From contig JAVKEJ010000030.1 of assembly GCA_040221475.1 (NCBI GenBank), positions 20,701 through 84,700 of the forward strand: DNA of 64,000 nucleotides, read 5' to 3'. The notes under the pieces are model-generated. The model was not told where the DNA came from, did no database searches, and saw only the letters and a list, made by a program, of their open reading frames with translations. Positions 17,126-25,812 of the stretch are shown here, one piece after another. The stretch is from WLXB01 sp040221475 (GTDB lineage: Bacteria; Pseudomonadota; Alphaproteobacteria; Rhodospirillales; Rhodospirillaceae). Positions within the stretch are counted from its first letter, which is position 1. The number at the start of each line of letters is the position of its first letter. The translations under genes and the position numbers were made by a program.

Positions 17126-18376
17126 GTGCTACCAGCGCCTGGGGATTTATTGGGTAGGGAAATCCTTTTGTACGCCTTCGCGAATTTGGGCAAAATTTTG
17201 GTTGCAACGCTAATAATCTTAGCGTTGGGAAGCCCTATTGCTGAGGCTAAATATGCCTCAATGATCATTGATGCCGAAACAGGTCGAGTTTATCACGAGG
17301 TGAATGCTGACACCCGCAATTACCCCGCTTCACTCACAAAAATGATGACGCTCTACTTGCTGTTCGAGAAACTTGAACAGGGCGAGCTAAACTTAGAAAC
17401 AAAAATGACCGTTTCAGCAAACGCGTCGCGTCAACCAAGTTCTAAAATGTGGCTTGCACCCGGTAGTAAAATCTCTGTCGAGGACGCAATCCTAGGTTTG
17501 GTCGTGCGTTCAGCCAATGACGTCGCCGTGGTTGTCGCTGAGCATTTGGGGAAAACCGAACGCGGTTTTGCCCAGGAGATGACAAAGAAAGCAAAATCTC
17601 TTGGCATGACCCAAACCAATTTCCGCAATGCTTCGGGCCTGCCAAATCGCGGACAGCTCTCAACGGCTAGAGACATGGCAACTCTCTCACAGCACCTGAT
17701 GAACGATTTTCCCCAATACTATAGTTATTTCTCTAGAACGAAATTCACATACCAAGGCACAACCTACCGAGGCCACAACAAATTTGTTGATCGTTACGAA
17801 GGCGCAGATGGCTTAAAAACAGGTTACATCAACGCATCAGGCTTCAACCTGGCTGGGTCTGCTAAACGAGAAAACAAGAGATTGATCGGAATCGTTTTCG
17901 GTGGAAAGTCTGCAAAACAACGTGATCAGCATCTGGCAGAACTCATGGATAAGGGGTTCAGCGAGGCCGCTAAGTATGGACGTCCCCCCTACCCCGCCAG
18001 AAAACCTTTAATGATGGTTATGGCTGACGGTTCTCTTATGCCGGCCGGCATTACAATAAAACCAAAAACTAAACCCAACCTTGCCTTGTTAAGAGCTGAG
18101 GCTTGGGGAATCCAAATAGGAGCCTTCTCAATTAGCGATGTTGCGCAACAAAAAGCTGATGAAGCTGCATCGAAAGTTAGGCTCCAATTTGCTTCAGTGT
18201 TTGGCAGAATTGAACCGGTAACAGTCAGCGGTAAGCAACTTTACCGTGCCCAAATCATGGGGCTAACCCAGGCAGACACAAGAACCGCTTGCTCTTTAAT
18301 GGAACGCGCACCTCACCAATGCCTCATCGTTGCGCCGGAGTTTGCAGCGCTTATTCCACCAGATCACGCCGGCTAG
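17126..18376 (+). CDS. dacA: D-alanyl-D-alanine carboxypeptidase (PBP5/6-like) with SPOR-like tail
   Basis: Up to 416 residues. A GTG at 17126 opens the frame, but in-frame TTG codons shortly downstream, including one after AGGG, are also possible starts. A Sec signal ends near IAEA-KYA. Serine DD-peptidase motifs are present: SLTK (Ser69 with the GTG start), SAN (129-131) and KTG in GLKTGYINASG. The enzyme trims the terminal D-Ala from peptidoglycan stem peptides in the periplasm. The last 75 residues (WGIQIGAFSISDVAQQKADEA and onward) look like a SPOR domain, which binds denuded septal glycan. The SPOR tail is a common alphaproteobacterial arrangement and suggests septal targeting. Confidence 0.92.
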   Translation: MLPAPGDLLGREILLYAFANLGKILVATLIILALGSPIAEAKYASMIIDAETGRVYHEVNADTRNYPASLTKMMTLYLLFEKLEQGELNLETKMTVSANASRQPSSKMWLAPGSKISVEDAILGLVVRSANDVAVVVAEHLGKTERGFAQEMTKKAKSLGMTQTNFRNASGLPNRGQLSTARDMATLSQHLMNDFPQYYSYFSRTKFTYQGTTYRGHNKFVDRYEGADGLKTGYINASGFNLAGSAKRENKRLIGIVFGGKSAKQRDQHLAELMDKGFSEAAKYGRPPYPARKPLMMVMADGSLMPAGITIKPKTKPNLALLRAEAWGIQIGAFSISDVAQQKADEAASKVRLQFASVFGRIEPVTVSGKQLYRAQIMGLTQADTRTACSLMERAPHQCLIVAPEFAALIPPDHAG

Positions 18377-18385
18377 TTTATTCCC

Positions 18386-19765
18386 CTAATCAGGCAACGT
18401 GACTCCGCTTTTAGACAACTGAGCAGACAAAGAGCTTTTAATTTTTGTCAGTTTATCGGCGGCCTCTGCCTCACACCGCGCCACCAATACTGCTTGTGTA
18501 TTAGATGCGCGTAGCAACCACCAGCCGCCCTCTTCCAGCACGCGTACACCATCTACATTATTCACGTTGGCACCGGATTGCTTCAAACGCTCTCGCACTT
18601 CTTCAACCACCTCAAACTTCCGGTCATCCGGACAATCAAAACGTAGTTCAGGTGTATTGAGGGCCTTCGGTATGCGGTCAAAGCGGGACATTAAAGTCTC
18701 GTCTTGAGAGGCCAATATTGAGAGAAAACGGATCGCCGCATACAGCGCATCATCAAAACCATAATAATGATCAGCAAAAAAGATATGGCCGCTCATTTCG
18801 CCAGCGAGCGGTGCCCGTAATTCATTCATCTTGGCTTTGATAAGCGAGTGGCCCGTCTTTGCCATTACTGGCTGGCCACCCATACGCGCGATTTCATCGA
18901 ACAGGACCTGGCTGGCTTTAACGTCGGCAATAATCGGAGCACCCGGTTTTTCTGCCAGAACCGCCTCGCCCAGAATAATGAGAATTTGGTCTCCCCACAG
19001 GATATTGCCGCGACCATCAACAATACCAATGCGGTCACCATCACCATCAAAGGCAAAGCCAACGTCGGCTTGCTCGTCTTTCACCTTGGAGATTAATTGC
19101 TCTAAGTTTTTTGGAACTGTTGGATCTGGATGGTGACTGGGGAAGTCCCCATCAATCTCACCGTTGATCACAACATGCTTGCCAGGCAAGCCTTGAACTG
19201 CTGCGGACACAACTTCCCCAGCAGCACCATTGCCAGGATCCCACACGACAGTAAGTTGCTTATCGCCCTTAAAGTCCTTCAAAACCCTTGCGACATAACA
19301 ATCAAAGGCAGGTTTGTCTGATACTGCACCTGATCCGCGTTGAAAAACCGCCTCCGCAGCCCGGCGACCTAGGTCAGTAATAGCCTCTCCGTAGAAAGGC
19401 TTCTTCCCTAGCATCATTTTAAAACCGTTGTGAGTTGGAGGATTGTGGGAGCCAGTCACCATGATCCCTGCATCCGCCGCACCCTCAACCGTCGCAAAGT
19501 AAAGCATAGGACTTGGACCGCGACCAACACGCTCGACATTTACGCCCGTTGATTTAAGCCCATTGACAAGGGCGGTCTCCATAGCAGGTGAACTATGCCG
19601 ACCATCATACCCAACGCAAACTCGCCTGCCGCCTTGCTCAAGAACAAGTGTCCCAAAAGCCTGACCCAGCGCTATTGCATCCGCTTCGTGTAGCGTATCG
19701 CCAACAATTCCGCGAATATCATACTCGCGCAACACCGACGGGTGAAAAATATGAGCTGACGTCAC
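18386..19765 (-). CDS. Phosphomannomutase/phosphoglucomutase
   Basis: 459 residues of the alpha-D-phosphohexomutase family. The phosphoserine loop is TGSHNPPTHNGFK (Ser106), the metal site is DGDGDRIG, the sugar-binding loop is GEMSGHIFFAD, and the C-terminal phosphate-binding segment is RASNTQAVLVARCE. It interconverts hexose 6- and 1-phosphates, with PMM/PGM bifunctional activity likely (as in AlgC). Its start overlaps the ugd stop by four bases. With galU and ugd upstream it completes a route from glucose 6-phosphate to UDP-glucuronate, so phosphoglucomutase activity is expected here. Confidence 0.93.
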   Translation of the reverse strand: MTSAHIFHPSVLREYDIRGIVGDTLHEADAIALGQAFGTLVLEQGGRRVCVGYDGRHSSPAMETALVNGLKSTGVNVERVGRGPSPMLYFATVEGAADAGIMVTGSHNPPTHNGFKMMLGKKPFYGEAITDLGRRAAEAVFQRGSGAVSDKPAFDCYVARVLKDFKGDKQLTVVWDPGNGAAGEVVSAAVQGLPGKHVVINGEIDGDFPSHHPDPTVPKNLEQLISKVKDEQADVGFAFDGDGDRIGIVDGRGNILWGDQILIILGEAVLAEKPGAPIIADVKASQVLFDEIARMGGQPVMAKTGHSLIKAKMNELRAPLAGEMSGHIFFADHYYGFDDALYAAIRFLSILASQDETLMSRFDRIPKALNTPELRFDCPDDRKFEVVEEVRERLKQSGANVNNVDGVRVLEEGGWWLLRASNTQAVLVARCEAEAADKLTKIKSSLSAQLSKSGVTLPD

Positions 19766-21090
19766 GCTACGGCACCGATAGCTTTCTTAGGTCTACCAAT
19801 ACAATGATAGGAAAACCCTGCTTTTTGGACATCTGCTGGCGAATAGATATTTCGGAGATCGACAAGAACAGGCTGTGACAACAGGTCCTTGGCGCGCTCC
19901 AAATCAAGACTCCGGAATTCGTTCCATTCCGTGACAATCACTAAGACATCTGCACCGTTCATAGTAGCATAAGCATCATCACAATAATTGATGTCAGAGA
20001 GTATCTTTCTCGCTTCGTCCATTCCCTCTGGATCGTACGCCTGGATCTTTGCTCCGGCACTGACCAGAGCTGGAATGATGGCAAGCGATGGACTGTCTCG
20101 CATGTCATCCGTATTAGGCTTAAAAGTCAGGCCGAGAATCGCAACAGTCTTATCAGCCACTGAGCCACCGCATGCCTGCACAATCCGTTCAGCCATTGCT
20201 AATTTCCGCTTATCATTAATAGCAACAACCGCTTCTACGATCCGAAGCGGAGACTTGTAATCTTGCGCGGTTTTAACCAGGGCTAGAGTATCTTTCGGGA
20301 AGCACGATCCGCCATAGCCAGGTCCTGGGTGAAGAAACTTTTTGCCTATTCGACCATCTAATCCAATGCCCTTTGCAACATCATGTACATCGGCTCCAAC
20401 CTTTTCACACAAATCTGCTATCTCATTGATAAACGTTATCTTGGTCGCCAAGAAGGTATTAGCTGCATACTTGATCAGCTCTGATGTTTCGAGTGCTGTA
20501 AAAAGAATTGGGGTCTCGATGAGATAAAGCACGCGATAAAGTTGGCGCATAACCTCCTTTGCTCGATCTGACTCTGCACCTATTACGACACGGTCAGGTC
20601 GCATAAAATCATTAATGGCTGAGCCCTCTCTTAAAAACTCAGGATTGGAAGCCACATCGAAATCAATATCAGGACGATTTTTTTTAATTATACGCTCGAC
20701 CTCACGACCCGTTCCCACAGGCACAGTCGATTTAGTTACAATGACTGTGTATCCTTCAATCGCCTGAGCAATTTCCTCAGCTGCCGCATAGACATAAGAC
20801 AGATCAGCGTGACCATCGCCACGACGGCTAGGTGTGCCGACAGCAATAAACACGGCATCCGCGCCTTTCACTGCATCCTTGAGATCAGTGGTAAATGTTA
20901 AGCGGCCAGCGTCTGCATTAGTTTTGACGAGTTGATCTAGACCTGGTTCATAAATTGGTATTTCACCTTGTTTTAGAGCTTCTATTTTTCCGAAGTCTTT
21001 ATCAACGCACACAACATCGACACCAAACTCAGAGAAACACGCGCCAGATACTAATCCGACGTAGCCTGTTCCAATCATCGCAATACGCAT
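19762..21090 (-). CDS. ugd: UDP-glucose 6-dehydrogenase
   Basis: 442 residues. It oxidises UDP-glucose to UDP-glucuronate with two NAD+. The N-terminal Rossmann motif is MRIAMIGTGYVGLVSGACF, and the catalytic cysteine is Cys263 in GYGGSCFPKDT. The conserved NPEFLREGSA and the C-terminal NAD/UDP domain (AILGLTFKPNTDDMRDSPSL) are complete. It lies 31 bases after galU and overlaps the phosphohexomutase gene, so the UDP-sugar enzymes are made together, presumably for an acidic exopolysaccharide or lipid A/LPS modification. Confidence 0.96.
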   Translation of the reverse strand: MRIAMIGTGYVGLVSGACFSEFGVDVVCVDKDFGKIEALKQGEIPIYEPGLDQLVKTNADAGRLTFTTDLKDAVKGADAVFIAVGTPSRRGDGHADLSYVYAAAEEIAQAIEGYTVIVTKSTVPVGTGREVERIIKKNRPDIDFDVASNPEFLREGSAINDFMRPDRVVIGAESDRAKEVMRQLYRVLYLIETPILFTALETSELIKYAANTFLATKITFINEIADLCEKVGADVHDVAKGIGLDGRIGKKFLHPGPGYGGSCFPKDTLALVKTAQDYKSPLRIVEAVVAINDKRKLAMAERIVQACGGSVADKTVAILGLTFKPNTDDMRDSPSLAIIPALVSAGAKIQAYDPEGMDEARKILSDINYCDDAYATMNGADVLVIVTEWNEFRSLDLERAKDLLSQPVLVDLRNIYSPADVQKAGFSYHCIGRPKKAIGAVA

Positions 21091-21121
21091 ATCTGTAGAT
21101 TATCCCTATACAGAGGTGATT

Positions 21122-21994
21122 TTATTTTAGAAGTGGACCAACCATTTCTCTAACTCGGTCCGCCAAATCTGGGCGCTTTAAAGCAAAAGCGAGGTTTGCC
21201 GCCAAAAAACCAACTTTGTCGCCGCAATCAAAACGCTCGCCATTGAAGCGTACGCCATGAAATGGAACAGTGCCTGTTGTTGCATCAATCGCATCGGTCA
21301 ATTGAATTTCTCCGCCTGCACCCGTCACCTGTTTGTCTAAGAAATCAAACACCATAGGATCAAGGACGTAACGACCGATATTTGCCAAGCGGGAGGGCGC
21401 AACCTTGGGGTCTGGTTTCTCAACCATGCCACGCGCCTTAGCAATGCGTCCATCATCCGTTTCAACATCTAAAATACCATACCGGTTGGTATGTTCCTCC
21501 GGCACCTCTGTCACAGCAATCAGGTTCCCACCTAGATCAGCATGAGCTTCTATAAGTTGATTGAGGCATGGCGGATCGGACATCAGCAATTCGTCAGGCA
21601 GCAGCACGGCAAACGGCTCCTCACCAATCATTGCGCGCGCGCACCATACGGCGTGACCGAGACCTAATGGAACTTGCTGGCGAACGGAAAAAATTTTGCC
21701 GGGCTCCGGCATAAATGACAAAACAGAGTCTAAGGCTTCACTCTTTCCTCGACTATTAAGCAAGCTTTCCAGTTCTGGTGCATGATCAAAATGGTCAACC
21801 AAAACCGATTTGCCCCGTCCTGTCACAAATACAAAATTCTCAATGCCTGAGGCGGCAGCTTCTTCGACCGCGTACTGTATGAGGGGCTTGTCAACAACGG
21901 GGAGCATCTCTTTGGCGATGACTTTGGTCGCGGGTAAAAACCGAGTACCAAGTCCCGCAACCGGAAAGACCGCCGTGCGCACGCGTCCTGCCAT
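21122..21994 (-). CDS. galU: UTP-glucose-1-phosphate uridylyltransferase
   Basis: 290 residues from the ATG at 21994, chosen because AGGAG precedes it and the protein then opens MAGRVRTAVFPVAGLGTRFLP; an upstream frame to 22096 is not family-like. The nucleotidyl-transferase motif GLGTRFLPATKVIAKEMLPV, the segment GLGHAVWCARAMIG and VEKPDP are typical. It makes UDP-glucose from UTP and glucose 1-phosphate. It is the first gene of a three-gene UDP-glucuronate set with ugd and the phosphohexomutase. About 135 bases separate it from the DnaJ-like gene upstream, leaving room for a promoter. Confidence 0.96.
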   Translation of the reverse strand: MAGRVRTAVFPVAGLGTRFLPATKVIAKEMLPVVDKPLIQYAVEEAAASGIENFVFVTGRGKSVLVDHFDHAPELESLLNSRGKSEALDSVLSFMPEPGKIFSVRQQVPLGLGHAVWCARAMIGEEPFAVLLPDELLMSDPPCLNQLIEAHADLGGNLIAVTEVPEEHTNRYGILDVETDDGRIAKARGMVEKPDPKVAPSRLANIGRYVLDPMVFDFLDKQVTGAGGEIQLTDAIDATTGTVPFHGVRFNGERFDCGDKVGFLAANLAFALKRPDLADRVREMVGPLLK

Positions 21995-22129
21995 ACCCCC
22001 GTCTCCTATGACACTTTTATGACTGAAAGCGCAGAATTCTGCCACCTTCAGAAGGCTTCGACGCCGCTTTGTGACACGCGGAACAGACTGTTGCAATACC
22101 GATTGGCCATTGCGGACGAAACAGAATCA

Positions 22130-22873
22130 TTACTTCAGAAGTAAGTCCTTCGCTTCATTGATTTTTGCCGCTAGGTAAGGTGAACCGCCTCGATCCGGAT
22201 GCACCTTCGCCATAAGGCTGCGATAAGCGGTCTTTATCGCTTTCCGATCCGCATCAGGTTCAAGTGCTAAAATTTTAAGGGCCTCTGCTCGCGTCATTGG
22301 TCCGCTCGGCGGCGATGGAGAAGACTCAGCATTATCCTCATCCGGCTCACGATCATGACGCCATCCAATGTGGGCGCGATCAAGGTAGGCATCTAGCAAA
22401 CCACGAGAATCTGCGTCCGATGCCACATCCTGCCGAAATTCCATTAGGTCTTCGAGAGGCATAGCGGACAATAAGCGGCCCCGAAATTTACCGTCCAAAA
22501 CCTCGCCGTCCATGCGGCCGCTGTCGTGATCCAGAGACATTCTCAAATAGTGGGATTCGACCTTAGACTCCTGGCCGGCCGCCTTAGCCCTACCGCTAAA
22601 CCCTCCTAGATTACCAAACATGCCTCGCGCCTGTTGAAACATCGAATACATATTAAAGAGGCGCCACCCAAAGGCGAAAATGCCCATCACCAGACCGAAG
22701 GCAGCAGCCAAGCGCCCTGTCAAAGCAAGGAATACGGCGACAAGCCCCAGCCCCCAAATCGCTCCCCATTTCATAGCCCGTTTAATGGCTGCCGGGTCGG
22801 CAGTGGCATACCATCTCATAATAAGAATCAGGCCAACGAGTATGCCAATCCCAAGTATTGCTGAGGGCAACAT
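22130..22873 (-). CDS. Membrane-anchored DnaJ-domain protein
   Basis: 247 residues. Two hydrophobic segments in the first 75 residues (SAILGIGILVGLILIMRW and GLVAVFLALTGRLAAAFGLVMGIFAFGW) anchor it in the membrane. The C-terminal 65 residues form a J domain with the HPD tripeptide (YRSLMAKVHPDRGGSPYLAA) that stimulates DnaK-type ATPases. The middle (RMDGEVLDGKFRGRLLSAMPLEDL) matches a region often seen in alphaproteobacterial proteins of this layout, which resemble mitochondrial TIM14/Pam18. The start is three bases after the upstream VWA-like gene. Client proteins are unknown. Confidence 0.85.
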   Translation of the reverse strand: MLPSAILGIGILVGLILIMRWYATADPAAIKRAMKWGAIWGLGLVAVFLALTGRLAAAFGLVMGIFAFGWRLFNMYSMFQQARGMFGNLGGFSGRAKAAGQESKVESHYLRMSLDHDSGRMDGEVLDGKFRGRLLSAMPLEDLMEFRQDVASDADSRGLLDAYLDRAHIGWRHDREPDEDNAESSPSPPSGPMTRAEALKILALEPDADRKAIKTAYRSLMAKVHPDRGGSPYLAAKINEAKDLLLK

Positions 22874-22876
22874 AAT

Positions 22877-23581
22877 CTACCGCCGGGTCATCTGGTCAGT
22901 GATACTTAATATGTCGCCACCGTGTTTACGGCCATAGTCTTCCAAGGCCCGAGCACCACCAGCAGCAAATGCAGCGACTGCATTCAATAGGGCACGCAGA
23001 GCCCCAGGGCTAGATGCATCGAACAGGCAATACGCACCGCCGGAGATTTTGGCGATGTGTTTAAACGCTGAGGCAGCAGGTTCTCCCCCACCTTCATGGA
23101 ACATAAACACAGGAACGCCGCGCAGTCCAAGTTTGCCCGCAGCATCTGCCAATAGATCTATGTTTTCCTCGATGGTGTCACCAATAAAAACAAGAGCGTT
23201 TACAGTTTTCATCTCAGCCTCTTTCAAGGCGTGTTTTAGTATACGCTCAATTTGGGTGCGACCGGCCAATACTCCAACTTTTCCCATTAATCGACCGAGT
23301 TCTTTCGGATCTCTCGTCCACTGGCTTGATCGGCATTCCATCAATCCACGGTAGAACACAAGCTGAACCTCCAGGCCGCCCAAAGATGCGGCCTCAGCAA
23401 ACATATCGCTCTGTATGCCGATTGCCATGTCCCAGGTTGCCCCCCGGCTCGCGGTAGCATCCATAGAAAAAATAAGACGCCCAGACGCCTCACGATTGCT
23501 AACAGCGGTGACCTCTGCAGCATCAAGAAAAGCAGAAACATCGCGACTGACACCTGCTGGTCTGAGAGATTTTGCACTCAT
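22877..23581 (-). CDS. VWA-like domain protein
   Basis: 234 residues with a von Willebrand A-like fold. The first strand ends in LIFSMDATASRG, which resembles a MIDAS motif with DxTxS in place of DxSxS. Later strands include VNALVFIGDTIEE and VPVFMFHEGG. There is no signal peptide or membrane segment. It lies between mipZ and the DnaJ-like gene with gaps of only 3 and 9 bases, so the three are almost certainly one operon. The function is not known; a scaffold or metal-dependent adhesion role in the cytoplasm is only a guess. Confidence 0.7.
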   Translation of the reverse strand: MSAKSLRPAGVSRDVSAFLDAAEVTAVSNREASGRLIFSMDATASRGATWDMAIGIQSDMFAEAASLGGLEVQLVFYRGLMECRSSQWTRDPKELGRLMGKVGVLAGRTQIERILKHALKEAEMKTVNALVFIGDTIEENIDLLADAAGKLGLRGVPVFMFHEGGGEPAASAFKHIAKISGGAYCLFDASSPGALRALLNAVAAFAAGGARALEDYGRKHGGDILSITDQMTRR

Positions 23582-23590
23582 GCTACAAGT

Positions 23591-24397
23591 CTACTCCGCA
23601 TTTACCTTAGATATCATCTGCACCGCCGGAACATACTCGGCAATAATATCGATCAGATCCCGCAATTCCTGCCGAGCCGCAACATGTGAGAGGGTCCAGG
23701 AAAACCCTGAATTCTGTCCTTCGAAGTCGGATAAAGTTAACCCTTGTAAGAACAGTTCCTTAAATATGACCCGCTCACCGAACCCTGGCCCAACACGAAA
23801 ACCAACCCGTTTTGCGAGCTTTTCGATTATATCTGACATGGTGCGCTTATTGTGCGCATCAAGGGCACTCAGGCGGTTACGGAGAACAATCCAATCAATT
23901 GTTTTGCCATCACGGGCCGCTCTCACTTGACGAGCCTGCCAAATGCGCTCGGCGTAATGTCTTGGCCCCAAAACTTTACCTGACTCAGGGTCAACATCTG
24001 CCAGCACCGCCATGTCAATAAGACTATCATTTAATGGCGTCACAATGAGATCAGCGCAGGAATGTAGCTTTTTGGATAAGGCACTATAGGAACCGGGCGT
24101 ATCGATTACGACAATGTCCGTATTTATATCTGCAATCTGTGTTGCGATTTCTGTATCAGTGGCATCTTGCCAATCGCTCAGACTAGCAAGTTCAGGGCTG
24201 ACGAGGGCCGCGTCTGCATGTGTTTCTATAAAACGCTTACGGTTCTTAAGATAAGTCGTTAAACTGCCTTGGTTATAATCCCCATCTATTAGAGAGACCG
24301 TTAACCCAAGCTTGGCGAGTGCGACAGCAACGTGAAAAGTCAGAGTAGACTTACCCGTGCCCCCTTTTTCATTTCCAAAAACAATAACGATCGTCAT
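23591..24397 (-). CDS. mipZ: MipZ-type division-plane positioning ATPase (ParA/MinD family)
   Basis: 268 residues of the ParA/MinD superfamily. The deviant Walker A is NEKGGTGKSTLTFHVAVAL, and VVIDTPGSYS follows further on. The opening IVIVFGNEKGGTGKST and the overall length resemble Caulobacter MipZ, which forms a gradient from the ParB-bound pole and blocks FtsZ assembly away from midcell. There is no parB nearby, which suits MipZ rather than a plasmid-type ParA. It is the first gene of a mipZ - VWA-like - DnaJ-like operon; about 280 bases of spacer precede it. Confidence 0.88.
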   Translation of the reverse strand: MTIVIVFGNEKGGTGKSTLTFHVAVALAKLGLTVSLIDGDYNQGSLTTYLKNRKRFIETHADAALVSPELASLSDWQDATDTEIATQIADINTDIVVIDTPGSYSALSKKLHSCADLIVTPLNDSLIDMAVLADVDPESGKVLGPRHYAERIWQARQVRAARDGKTIDWIVLRNRLSALDAHNKRTMSDIIEKLAKRVGFRVGPGFGERVIFKELFLQGLTLSDFEGQNSGFSWTLSHVAARQELRDLIDIIAEYVPAVQMISKVNAE

Positions 24398-24598
24398 GAG
24401 AGCTTGAGTTGATCCTTAATGATTAAGCCCGGGTCAATTTGGCCCGGACCCTATAGACCTGTAGAGTCCGTATCAACACAATGGGCAAGCAACGCTGGCA
24501 AATCCAGCGCCCAATGCGAAGACCGTTAGCATTTGCACCTCATTCTTATCATTAGAATTTTACAATATTCTAGAGTTCGACGATATGATTAGGCTGAT

Positions 24599-24688
24599 AT
24601 GACACAGAGCATGATGACATTTTACCTGATTAATCAGGACGAATACTCAATCACTGACAACAGAAAGCATTTCCTAAATTATGAGTGA
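24599..24688 (+). CDS. Possible 29-residue upstream ORF overlapping the oxidoreductase start
   Basis: An ATG preceded by AGG at a seven-base spacing opens a 29-codon frame whose TGA overlaps the ATGAGTGAG start of the flavoprotein by eight bases. It could be a leader peptide that couples translation. There is no homology that I recognise, and chance is a fair alternative. Confidence 0.25.
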   Translation: MTQSMMTFYLINQDEYSITDNRKHFLNYE

Positions 24689-25793
24689 GTCGGCGGACTG
24701 TATAGTAATTGGCGCGGGTGTAATCGGCTTGGCTGTTGCCCGAGCCATGGCTATGGCTGGCCGGGACGTTATTGTTATTGAAACTGCCGATGCCATTGGA
24801 ACAGCAACCAGCTCCCGCAACAGTGAAGTCATTCACGCTGGCGTTTATTATCCGGAAGGCAGCCTCAAAGCCCGATTATGTGTGCGTGGCCGAGAAATGA
24901 TGTATGCCTATTGTGCCAGCCACGGCGTTATCGCCCAGAAAACAACCAAACTGATATTCGCCGCAGACGGCAGTGAACTTGAAGGTTTAAAGTCTTTGCA
25001 AGCCCATGCTGGTCGCAACGGTGTCCCTCTAGACTGGCTGTCCGCTAATGACGCTGCCAGATTAGAGCCGAACCTTAAGTGTGCAGCGGCATTGCTATCG
25101 CCAGAAACCGGTATTGTTGACAGTCATAGCTTTATGCTGGCGTTGCAGGGTGATGCCGAAGCACATGGCGCTTTAATTGCTTATAACAGCCATGTAATCG
25201 GCGGGCGTATAATAGCAGACTCTGACCGACATGCCATTGAGATCGAGACAGGCGGCGCAGATGGCATGAAATTGATAGGACGAGATGTTATTAACTGTGC
25301 TGGCCTAGGAGCTCAGCAGATCAGCTACAGGATGTACGGTTTGGATCAAACCAATATTCCCGCATTGCACTATGCGAAGGGAAGTTATTTTTACCTAACC
25401 GGGAAAGCCCCTTTTTCACGCCTGATCTATCCTCTGCCGGGAACGGCCAGCCTTGGTTTGCATTACACCTTAGATTTGTCCGGGCAAGGCCGTTTTGGGC
25501 CAGATATAGAATGGACAGATACACTTTCCTACGATGTAAATCCGGCCAGGGCTGATGCCTTTTATGAGGCCGTCAGACGTTATTGGCCCGACCTCCCTGA
25601 TGGTAGCTTGAGACCAGGTTACTCAGGAATTCGACCCAAATTGCAAGCCAAGGGAGAAGCCTCAAGAGATTTCGTGATTCAAACACCTCAAGACACTGGC
25701 GCTATAGGATATACGGCCCTGTATGGCATAGAATCTCCGGGGTTAACGTCTAGCCTTGCCATAGCCGAATACGTTGCGGAGCAACTGGTTTAA
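24681..25793 (+). CDS. FAD-dependent oxidoreductase, L-2-hydroxyglutarate oxidase-like
   Basis: 370 residues of the DAO family. The FAD-binding motif is CIVIGAGVIGLAVARAMAMAG, followed by the segment SSRNSEVIHAGVYYPEGSLK, which is characteristic of LhgO/L2HGDH proteins that oxidise L-2-hydroxyglutarate to 2-oxoglutarate. Substrate-side segments such as PLPGTASLGLHYTLDL and the C-terminal ALYGIESPGLTSSLAIAEYV also fit that family. It is probably a peripheral membrane or cytosolic enzyme feeding electrons to quinone. The next gene begins within about 20 bases, so the two may be co-transcribed, although their functions do not match obviously. Confidence 0.85.
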   Translation: MSESADCIVIGAGVIGLAVARAMAMAGRDVIVIETADAIGTATSSRNSEVIHAGVYYPEGSLKARLCVRGREMMYAYCASHGVIAQKTTKLIFAADGSELEGLKSLQAHAGRNGVPLDWLSANDAARLEPNLKCAAALLSPETGIVDSHSFMLALQGDAEAHGALIAYNSHVIGGRIIADSDRHAIEIETGGADGMKLIGRDVINCAGLGAQQISYRMYGLDQTNIPALHYAKGSYFYLTGKAPFSRLIYPLPGTASLGLHYTLDLSGQGRFGPDIEWTDTLSYDVNPARADAFYEAVRRYWPDLPDGSLRPGYSGIRPKLQAKGEASRDFVIQTPQDTGAIGYTALYGIESPGLTSSLAIAEYVAEQLV

Positions 25794-25812
25794 AATATGC
25801 GGAGCGAGTGAC

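Noticed and set aside
24428..24447. CCGGG/CCCGG inverted sequence upstream of mipZ
   Set aside because: Short arms with alternative pairings and no clear regulatory context.
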